Source: PWND01 sp964601515 (GTDB lineage: Bacteria; Bacteroidota; Bacteroidia; Bacteroidales; UBA7960). Taken from it: a stretch of DNA of 7,864 bases. This document shows positions 1 through 5,655 of the stretch, in pieces. The position numbers and the translations under genes are program-made. The notes beneath the pieces are model-generated. The model did no database searches. It was not told the origin of the DNA and was given only the letters and a program-made list of their open reading frames with translations. How positions within the stretch are numbered: position 1 is the first letter of the stretch; each line of letters opens with the position of its first letter. The stretch is from positions 1 to 7,864 of the forward strand of contig CAZRNU010000137.1 in NCBI GenBank assembly GCA_964601515.1, given 5' to 3'.

Positions 1-1
1 A

Positions 2-1219
2 ACCGACAGTCTTTTTAATGTAAGGTGGAGAACAGAATTTGGTCAGATTGATGCGTCTGCAGCTGATATTTATGATTTTGCAATTACTAGTGATGGAGAT
101 TATTTGGTCTTGCTACATTATATGAATTATTGGGTGCCTCATTTTTTAGGTTATAGATATAACATCTTGTATAAGTTTTCTAAAACCGGAGAATTGCTTT
201 GGCAGAAAAATATACGAAAAAACAACAACACCATTAGTTTTACAACCAACATTGTTTCGCTCGAAGATGATAAATTCTTACTCGTTTATGATAATTGTTG
301 TGTAAAGCCACCAAATTTTTACGACTTGAATCAAATCATATTAACTGAGGAAACAGGAATATATTTAAGAGTGATTAACAATGATGGTGTAACTTTGAGT
401 GAAAAAAGTCTGGTTGACTTTTTATCTGCTTATGTTACCACATACACAGGATATCAGCCTTATGGAACTACGGTAGAAAATCCAAATGAAGCATATCCGT
501 GGTTTTATCCGTTGCAAACAATTAAAAATCCGGATAACACATTCCTTGTTACAGGAGTGCATTATCCAACAGGGCGTGGACTGAACTGGGCAAGAGGCTT
601 TCTTTTAAAAATTGATCAAGATTTAAATCCGCTTTGGATAAGGTTATTCGATATAGATAATAAAAACTACAGATACGGTGCAAATAGAGTAGCACTGAAT
701 AGTATTGTTACTGTTGAAGATTTTCAGGATAATTCGCTGCTATCTGCAAGTAATACAAAAAAGATTTTTTTAGGAGGATCTTTTTTGTCTGTAGATTTTG
801 AATTATCTAATTCACCTTATTATAACCCCCCAAATTACAATAACCCAAGTCAATATAGAATGTCGCTTTTTATTCCTCTTGATGAGTATGGCTGCCATGA
901 GCCGGGATGTCATTTGGTAATTGACGAAGATGACGATGATGATATTTCAATAACTGTATTTGATGTATCTTCAAATACACTATTATATCCAAATCCCGCT
1001 AAAGATGTACTTCATGTAAGAATTGATGTTCCTCGTATTGAAGAAAAAACAAAGGTCATCTTTATTCAAGATATATCAGGAACAGGTATGATATACGATA
1101 GGTTTACAAAAAACGAACATACTGTATCAATAAAAAACTTACCTTCCGGCATTTACACTGCTTTTATAATGTGCGAAGGCCATATACTGAAAACCGAAAA
1201 AATCGTAGTGGTGAAGTAG
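2..1219 (+). CDS. T9SS-secreted propeller-like repeat protein, C-terminal part (5' end outside window)
   Basis: The frame is open from base 2 to a TAG at 1217-1219 (405 codons). No stop or convincing start precedes the TTG at 104, so the gene begins upstream of the window. The body shows loosely repeated blades pairing an xDxxFLVxG-like strand with a later 'I..dG.lLW.K' strand: SDGDYLVL, then KTGELLWQK; DDKFLLVYD; PDNTFLVTG, then DLNPLWIRL; KIFLGGSF. This resembles the beta-propeller-like extracellular proteins common in Bacteroidota. A DEYGC..PGC motif (about nt 881-910) follows, then an Asp/Glu-rich linker. From about nt 980 comes a type A T9SS sorting domain, with YPNPAKDVLHV, a central strand, LPSGIYTAFI and a closing KIVVVK. 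In the family this domain directs export across the outer membrane and is then removed or used for surface attachment. The substrate or ligand is unknown. Family call is firm; function is not. Confidence 0.85.
   Translation, partial: TDSLFNVRWRTEFGQIDASAADIYDFAITSDGDYLVLLHYMNYWVPHFLGYRYNILYKFSKTGELLWQKNIRKNNNTISFTTNIVSLEDDKFLLVYDNCCVKPPNFYDLNQIILTEETGIYLRVINNDGVTLSEKSLVDFLSAYVTTYTGYQPYGTTVENPNEAYPWFYPLQTIKNPDNTFLVTGVHYPTGRGLNWARGFLLKIDQDLNPLWIRLFDIDNKNYRYGANRVALNSIVTVEDFQDNSLLSASNTKKIFLGGSFLSVDFELSNSPYYNPPNYNNPSQYRMSLFIPLDEYGCHEPGCHLVIDEDDDDDISITVFDVSSNTLLYPNPAKDVLHVRIDVPRIEEKTKVIFIQDISGTGMIYDRFTKNEHTVSIKNLPSGIYTAFIMCEGHILKTEKIVVVK
923..943 (+). other. Acidic Asp/Glu linker before the sorting domain
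   Basis: Seven consecutive codons encode DEDDDDD, followed by ISITVFD and then the YPNP start of the T9SS sorting domain. The stretch probably forms a flexible charged linker between the cargo body and the sorting domain. A Ca2+-binding or cleavage-site role is possible but not shown. Confidence 0.6.
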
Positions 1220-1254
1220 GGTTTGAATTTTAGATTTACAATTTAATGAATCTA

Positions 1255-1283
1255 CCCCTATTTCCCTATTTCCCCTATTTCCC
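1255..1283 (+). repeat. Short tandem repeat, CCC(C)TATTT x3
   Basis: Three head-to-tail units, CCCCTATTT, CCCTATTT and CCCCTATTT, are followed by a partial CCC. The units differ only in three versus four C's. The tract starts 36 bases after the T9SS gene stop and is C-rich in otherwise very AT-rich DNA. It lies outside any credible gene and well upstream of the promoter at 1406-1413. Its role is unknown. Confidence 0.75.
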
Positions 1284-1381
1284 ATCCACAAACTCTTCGC
1301 CAAGTTTAAACCAACTTTAATCATGATACCATAATGCTTTATCTAAAGTTTTAATTTTCAGAAAATAACAAGTGATTTTAC

Positions 1382-1413
1382 TTTTTTAAATCAAACCCTT
1401 TTTCCTATATTTG
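1382..1413 (+). promoter_or_regulatory. Bacteroidota-type promoter for ornithine aminotransferase
   Basis: TATATTTG at 1406-1413 matches the Bacteroidota -7 consensus TAnnTTTG exactly and is followed by C, as is common. The -33 box is weak, with only a T-run (1382-1387) about 19 bases upstream instead of TTTG. Transcription would start near 1420, giving a leader of about 55 bases. Confidence 0.6.
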
Positions 1414-1462
1414 CCGAAAATTTTACAAAATTATTATTCAATATAAACACAACAAAAATTTG

Positions 1463-1468
1463 AAGGAG
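1463..1468 (+). promoter_or_regulatory. Strong Shine-Dalgarno AAGGAG
   Basis: AAGGAG lies 8 bases before the ATG at 1477 and fixes that start. It is the only clear Shine-Dalgarno sequence before a gene in this window; the other visible starts have A/T-rich leaders, as is usual in Bacteroidota. Confidence 0.75.
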
Positions 1469-1476
1469 ATTAATTT

Positions 1477-2703
1477 ATGACAACAAAAAAGATCACAGCA
1501 CAAGAAGCAATTGCATTAGAAGATAAGTATGGTGCGCATAACTATCATCCGCTACCTGTAGTATTATCAAAAGGTGAAGGTGTATTCTTGTGGGATGTTG
1601 ACGGAAAACGTTATTATGATTTTCTTTCTGCATATTCCGCGGTAAATCAGGGACATTGCCACCCTAAAATTGTTAATGCTCTTACTGAGCAAGCTAAAAC
1701 TCTTGCGCTTACCTCTCGTGCTTTTTATAACGACATTCTTGGTGTATATGAAAAGTATGTAACAGAGTATTTTGGGTTTGATAAAGTACTTCCTATGAAT
1801 ACCGGCGCAGAAGGTGTTGAAACTGCTATTAAACTTACTCGCAAATGGGCATACAAAAAGAAAGGTATTGCTGAAAACCAAGCCAAGATTGTTGTTTGTG
1901 AAAATAACTTCCACGGACGTACAACAACTATCGTTTCTTTTTCTAGCGACCCTGATGGTTATGGCGATTATGGCCCGTTTACTCCGGGATTCATCAAAAT
2001 TCCTTACAACGATGTTAATGCTCTTGCAAAAGCTTTGGAAGATCCTACCGTAGCCGGTTTTCTTGTAGAGCCAATTCAGGGCGAAGCAGGTGTTTTTGTT
2101 CCTGATGCCGGTTATTTGAAAAAATGTGCTGAATTATGCCGTAGTAAAAATGTTCTTTTTATTGCTGATGAAGTTCAAACAGGTATTGCTCGTACAGGAA
2201 AAATGTTGGCAGTTGATCATGAAGATGTAAAGCCTGATATTCTAATTCTTGGTAAAGCTATTAGCGGCGGGTTGTTCCCCGTTTCTGCAGTATTGGCTAA
2301 TGATGATGTAATGCTTGTTATTAAGCCCGGACAACATGGTTCTACATTCGGAGGAAACCCGATTGCATGTAAAGTTGCTATGGCAGCTCTAGACGTTGTT
2401 AAAGACGAAAAACTTGCTGAAAGATCAGAAAAACTTGGTGAAATTCTTAGAAGAGAACTCAAAGCAATTAAATCTGATATGATTACTCTTGTAAGAGGTA
2501 AGGGTTTATTGAATGCAATAGTTATTAAACCTAAAAATGGTAAAGAAGCATGGGATGTTTGCGTAAAAATGGCTGAAAATGGTCTTCTTGCAAAACCAAC
2601 TCACGGTGATATTATTCGTTTCGCTCCTCCTTTAGTTATAACAGAAGAGCAACTAATGGAATGTGTTGAAATTATTAAGAAGTCTGTTCTTTCTTTTGAA
2701 TAA
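1477..2703 (+). CDS. rocD: Ornithine--oxo-acid aminotransferase (OAT)
   Basis: This PLP-dependent class III aminotransferase moves the delta-amino group of ornithine to 2-oxoglutarate. The products are glutamate-5-semialdehyde and glutamate, linking arginine/ornithine breakdown with proline. It is cytosolic and 408 aa, full family length. Visible landmarks are GAHNYHPLPV (19-28, Tyr23), SAYSAVNQGHCHP (51-63, Tyr53), NTGAEGVETAIK (108-119), FHGR (145-148, Arg148), the QGEAG loop (Glu203), ADEVQTG (Asp231, PLP pyridine N), LGKA with the Schiff-base Lys260, HGSTFGGNP (287-295) and RFAPPLV (Arg381). With a constant offset of 32 these fall on the human OAT residues Tyr55, Tyr85, Arg180, Glu235, Asp263, Lys292 and Arg413 as I recall them. 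The gene has its own promoter and a strong terminator, so it is probably monocistronic. OAT is preferred over acetylornithine aminotransferase because of the Tyr23/Tyr53 motifs. Confidence 0.95.
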   Translation: MTTKKITAQEAIALEDKYGAHNYHPLPVVLSKGEGVFLWDVDGKRYYDFLSAYSAVNQGHCHPKIVNALTEQAKTLALTSRAFYNDILGVYEKYVTEYFGFDKVLPMNTGAEGVETAIKLTRKWAYKKKGIAENQAKIVVCENNFHGRTTTIVSFSSDPDGYGDYGPFTPGFIKIPYNDVNALAKALEDPTVAGFLVEPIQGEAGVFVPDAGYLKKCAELCRSKNVLFIADEVQTGIARTGKMLAVDHEDVKPDILILGKAISGGLFPVSAVLANDDVMLVIKPGQHGSTFGGNPIACKVAMAALDVVKDEKLAERSEKLGEILRRELKAIKSDMITLVRGKGLLNAIVIKPKNGKEAWDVCVKMAENGLLAKPTHGDIIRFAPPLVITEEQLMECVEIIKKSVLSFE

Positions 2704-2723
2704 CACAAGCATTTTATAAAAAC

Positions 2724-2759
2724 AAAAAGGGGCAAACCACTAGTTTTGCCCCTTTTTTT
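2724..2759. terminator. Bidirectional intrinsic terminator between OAT and SOD
   Basis: A perfect 13-bp inverted repeat, AAAAAGGGGCAAA (2724-2736) and TTTGCCCCTTTTT (2745-2757), encloses an 8-base loop. The + strand ends in seven T's (2753-2759). On the - strand the hairpin is also followed by T-rich sequence. It lies 20 bases after the OAT stop and about 20 bases beyond the stop of the convergent SOD gene, so it can end both transcripts. Confidence 0.92.
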
Positions 2760-2779
2760 ATGAAAGATGAATTTCAAAA

Positions 2780-3526
2780 TTACTTAATTGCTTCTTCATA
2801 TCTTCTTTCAACTTCTTTCCAATTTATAACATTCCAGAAATTTCCAACATATTCAGGTCTGCGATTCTGATATTTTAGATAATATGCATGCTCCCAAACA
2901 TCTATTCCTAAAATTGGCATACCTTTTACATCAGCAACATCCATTAATGGATTATCCTGATTTGGAGTGCTGCTTACCTGAAGCTGCTTGCCGCTGTCAA
3001 CAATAAGCCATGCCCAACCACTTCCAAATCGTGTTGCAGCAGCTTTATTAAACTCCTCTTGGAATTTCTCAAAACTTCCAAATTTTCCTTCAATTGCTGT
3101 AAGCAATTTTCCCGAAGGCTTGCCACCTCCTTTAGGACCCATTATGGCCCAAAACATTGTGTGATTCCAATGACCTCCACCGTTATTTCTTACTGCCATT
3201 GGGTATTTACTCATATTTGCAAACAATTCTTCTAAGGATTTTCCCTCCATTTCTGTGCCCTCTATCGCAGCATTCAGATTATTTACATAAGCCTGATGAT
3301 GCTTTGTATGATGAATTTCCATTGTTTGTTTATCAATATATGGCTCTAAAGCGTCGTAAGCATAAGGTAATGCTCCTAATTCATGTTTTGTTTTCATATT
3401 TATTTCTAAGTTATTTGTTATATTAATTTTATTTGTTTCATTGTTTATCAAGCTGAATGAACTCATTGTAAGTATTATGAATACTATCAGCAAGCTGTTA
3501 ATTAGTTTTTTCATTTTTTGATTCAT
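2780..3526 (-). CDS. Superoxide dismutase, Mn-type, with N-terminal signal peptide
   Basis: Converts superoxide to O2 and H2O2. The 248 aa comprise an N-terminal export signal (basic MNQKMKK, hydrophobic 8-25, SSFS-like cleavage region, no lipobox Cys), a polar linker to about 44, and a complete Fe/Mn SOD domain from about 48. Metal ligands are His72 (IHHTKHH), His122 (GGHWNH), Asp209 and His213 (DVWEH). Tyr80 is the gateway tyrosine. GGH (117-119) and Gln190 in NQDNP are the pattern of Mn-type rather than Fe-type enzymes, although cambialistic members exist. The protein should act outside the cytoplasm, probably in the periplasm or membrane-tethered. The start could be Met1 or Met5, neither with a Shine-Dalgarno. 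Met44 begins a segment (LPYAYDALEP at 53-62) resembling the start of cytosolic SodA, so a shorter product is possible. It is convergent with OAT and divergent from the acyl-CoA synthetase gene. Confidence 0.95.
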   Translation of the reverse strand: MNQKMKKLINSLLIVFIILTMSSFSLINNETNKINITNNLEINMKTKHELGALPYAYDALEPYIDKQTMEIHHTKHHQAYVNNLNAAIEGTEMEGKSLEELFANMSKYPMAVRNNGGGHWNHTMFWAIMGPKGGGKPSGKLLTAIEGKFGSFEKFQEEFNKAAATRFGSGWAWLIVDSGKQLQVSSTPNQDNPLMDVADVKGMPILGIDVWEHAYYLKYQNRRPEYVGNFWNVINWKEVERRYEEAIK

Positions 3527-3638
3527 TTTAATTGTTTTAAATTAGACTCAATATAAATAACAATGAGATTTGGATTTTGTTTAACTGTGCATGAAAATAT
3601 TTTAATGAACAAATTGAGCTTGTTTATTGTTTTAATTA

Positions 3639-3646
3639 TACTTTTG
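3639..3646 (+). promoter_or_regulatory. Candidate -7 box for the acyl-CoA synthetase operon
   Basis: TACTTTTG matches TAnnTTTG exactly. An ATTG at 3613-3616, 22 bases upstream, is a possible imperfect -33 box. Transcription would start near 3653, about 70 bases before the ATG at 3725. The box directly abuts the opposite-strand box at 3647-3654. Confidence 0.5.
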
Positions 3647-3654
3647 CAAAAATA
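3647..3654 (-). promoter_or_regulatory. Candidate -7 box for SOD
   Basis: On the - strand the sequence reads TATTTTTG, an exact TAnnTTTG match and the only one I found between the SOD start and the neighbouring gene. It would give a leader of about 115 bases. No clear -33 TTTG sits at the usual distance, and AT-rich DNA yields such matches by chance, so this is tentative. Confidence 0.35.
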
Positions 3655-3672
3655 AACAAGGATATAAAACAG

Positions 3673-3690
3673 GTGTTTTGCGCAAAACAC
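3673..3690. promoter_or_regulatory. Perfect 18-bp palindrome, possible operator
   Basis: GTGTTTTGCGCAAAACAC is its own reverse complement over all 18 bases. It lies downstream of the predicted start site of the synthetase operon and 34 bases before its ATG, a good place for a dimeric repressor to block transcription. In RNA it could also fold as a 7-bp stem with a GCGC loop, but it lacks a following U-tract, so it is not a terminator. No regulator gene is present in the window. Confidence 0.5.
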
Positions 3691-3724
3691 TGGCAAGAAC
3701 TATCTTTTCTAAAGCTGTTAAATT

Positions 3725-5650
3725 ATGTATTATCGCATTGAAGCAGAAAATCTAGCACAATTATATAAAAATGCCGCCTCACAATTTGAAGCTCTTCCTG
3801 CATTTGCTGTTAGAAAAACTGCACTTGAATGGGAGCCTGTTTCATACAGAGACTTATATGAAAGGGGGCTTTGTTTGGCTACTGCATTAATAGACCTTGG
3901 CGTTAATGCCAGAGATCATGTTGGGCTTTTTAGTGATAATCGTCTTGAATGGATTATGGCTGATTACGCTGTGCAATGTTGTGGTGCCGCTGATGTGCCC
4001 AGAGGTCGCGATGTTTCTAATGCTGAGCTCATTTATATCATTAATCATTCAGGTTTAACAGTCACTTTTGTTGAGAATAGTGATATGGCCAAACGAGTTC
4101 TGGCAATAAAATGTCAATTGAATAATCTTAAGGAAATTATTGTTCTAAAATCTGAAGATAATTTGCCTGAAGGTGTTAGAAAGCTGGAAGATGTTTATCA
4201 AATAGGGAAGGAGCTTCGCGATAAAGGCGATAATCGTGTTGAAGAAAGGATGAAGGGAATTAAACCTGATGATCTTTTTACCCTTATCTACACATCAGGC
4301 ACTACAGGTACACCCAAAGGTGTGATGCTTACTCATTCAAACATAATGTCGCAGATTAGAAATCTTCCCGGTAAGCATAACTGCAACGATAGGTCATTAT
4401 CAGTGCTTCCTATCTGGCATATTTTCGAAAGAGTTATTGAAATGTACACAATCAGTTTCGGCGGTTGCACTTTTTATTCTTCTGTTCAGAATTTGGGTGA
4501 AGATATGCGCAATGTAGAACCAACTTTTATGGCATCAGCGCCAAGAATTTGGGAGAAATTATATGAAAGAATTCTTAAAAATGTTAAGTATTCTCACTGG
4601 ATGAGGCAGATTTTATTCCATATAGCATATTATCTTGCAAAACAATACAAAGGCTCAATGTATTATTTAACAAATACAAATCTGCAAATGAGATTTGTTT
4701 CCAAGTGGGAAAGAATTTTAATGATGCCTATACATTTTGTCAGATGGCTTGTTGTTCTTCCTTGGTATGGGTTTTTTAATGCTGCTGTTTTGGAAAGAAT
4801 ACGAATGGGAGCAGGTGGTGGATTAAAAATTACGATTTCCGGAGGGGGAGCTTTACCCTATCATGTTGACAAATTTTTTAATAATGTTGGCATCCCTGTG
4901 CTTGAAGGATATGGAATGACCGAAACTACTCCGGTAATTTCTGTTAGAGAAAAATTAAACCTCATAGTTGGAACCGTTGGGCCTCCAATAAAAGAAACTG
5001 AAATCAAAATTGTAGATATAGAATCATCTCAAATACTCTACCCAAATAGCAATTTACCATATAACGGGAAAATGCAGAGGGGCGAAATTTGGGTAAAAGG
5101 TCCTCAGGTTATGAAGGGTTATTATAAAGAGCCCGAACTTACCGATATTACTATGAAAGATGGGTGGTTGCGTACCGGTGATTTGGGGGTTATTACTCAC
5201 AATGATAATTTGAAAATATTAGGCAGATCTAAGGCTACGATAGTTCTAAAAAGTGGAGAGAATGTTGAGCCGGAACCAATAGAGATGAGTTTGCTGCAAA
5301 GTCCTTATATTGAGAATTGTGTTGTTTTAGGACAAGATAAAAAGTTTCTTGGTGTGCTGATAATTCCATCTTTGCCAGATGTTAGATTGCTAGGATTTAG
5401 TGAGTTGACAATAAAAGAACTTCTACATAACGACATAGCAATGAAAATAATTAGAAATGATGTTAAAAGAATCATTTCTTCGGCAAATGGATTTAAAAAA
5501 CACGAACAGATTCGTTATATAGGATATCTGACCGAGAGCTTTAAGGTTGGTGACGAATTGACAAATTTGTTCAAACTTAAACGCCATGTGATAGAGAAAA
5601 AATACAGCGAACAGATTGATGAATTATTTAAAGAAGAGCTTAAAAAGTAA
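3725..5650 (+). CDS. Long-chain fatty acid--CoA ligase (AMP-forming acyl-CoA synthetase)
   Basis: Activates a carboxylic acid, probably a long-chain fatty acid, with ATP to an acyl-AMP and then to acyl-CoA. It is 641 aa and full length for the FadD15-like bacterial group. Motifs in order are DVPRG (90-94), the ATP-binding YTSGTTGTPKG (189-199), LPIWHIFER (228-236), SAPRIWEKLYERI (271-283), ISGGGALP (371-378), YGMTETTP (396-403), GEIWVKGPQVMKGYY (453-467), WLRTGDLG (481-488) and the hinge motif LGRSK (499-503) leading into GENVEPEPIE (511-520). A C-terminal ELTNLFKLKR (611-620) carries the presumed catalytic lysine, Lys617. Residue 504 is Ala where GRxKD-type relatives usually have Asp, and NLF replaces the usual PTL before Lys617. 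The 280-365 region is hydrophobic and aromatic and may bind the membrane. The gene is first in an operon with the transporter gene. The substrate cannot be fixed from sequence. Confidence 0.92.
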   Translation: MYYRIEAENLAQLYKNAASQFEALPAFAVRKTALEWEPVSYRDLYERGLCLATALIDLGVNARDHVGLFSDNRLEWIMADYAVQCCGAADVPRGRDVSNAELIYIINHSGLTVTFVENSDMAKRVLAIKCQLNNLKEIIVLKSEDNLPEGVRKLEDVYQIGKELRDKGDNRVEERMKGIKPDDLFTLIYTSGTTGTPKGVMLTHSNIMSQIRNLPGKHNCNDRSLSVLPIWHIFERVIEMYTISFGGCTFYSSVQNLGEDMRNVEPTFMASAPRIWEKLYERILKNVKYSHWMRQILFHIAYYLAKQYKGSMYYLTNTNLQMRFVSKWERILMMPIHFVRWLVVLPWYGFFNAAVLERIRMGAGGGLKITISGGGALPYHVDKFFNNVGIPVLEGYGMTETTPVISVREKLNLIVGTVGPPIKETEIKIVDIESSQILYPNSNLPYNGKMQRGEIWVKGPQVMKGYYKEPELTDITMKDGWLRTGDLGVITHNDNLKILGRSKATIVLKSGENVEPEPIEMSLLQSPYIENCVVLGQDKKFLGVLIIPSLPDVRLLGFSELTIKELLHNDIAMKIIRNDVKRIISSANGFKKHEQIRYIGYLTESFKVGDELTNLFKLKRHVIEKKYSEQIDELFKEELKK

Positions 5651-5655
5651 AAAAT

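Larger units (their letters stand above)
3619..3660. repeat. 10-bp inverted repeat flanking the promoter core
   Basis: CTTGTTTATT (3619-3628) and AATAAACAAG (3651-3660) are perfect inverted copies, 22 bases apart. Their centres are 32 bp apart, about three helical turns. The two -7 boxes lie between or overlap them. The left arm is upstream of the predicted + start site, so this is better read as a DNA-binding site than as an RNA hairpin of the synthetase mRNA. Confidence 0.6.

Noticed and set aside
104..106. TTG as the start of the T9SS protein
   Set aside because: The frame stays open upstream to base 2 and encodes another repeat strand (SDGDYLVL), so the true start is outside the window.
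1232..1253. AGATT/AATCT hairpin just after the T9SS gene stop
   Set aside because: Five weak pairs and no T-tract; expected by chance in AT-rich DNA.
1139..1324. Minus-strand open frame of 61 codons covering the CCCCTATTT repeat
   Set aside because: It overlaps the T9SS sorting domain coding region antisense, and its GNRGNREIG segment is simply the repeat translated. There is no family resemblance.
1313..1350. Inverted repeat AACTTTA/TAAAGTT as a terminator for the T9SS gene
   Set aside because: Only 7 A/T-rich pairs around a 24-base loop; too weak to call, although T-rich sequence follows.
1567..1914. Minus-strand open frame of 115 codons inside OAT
   Set aside because: Antisense to a highly conserved enzyme and without any domain signal.
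3157..3426. Plus-strand open frame of 89 codons inside SOD
   Set aside because: Lies across the conserved SOD domain coding strand in reverse; no motif or start signal.
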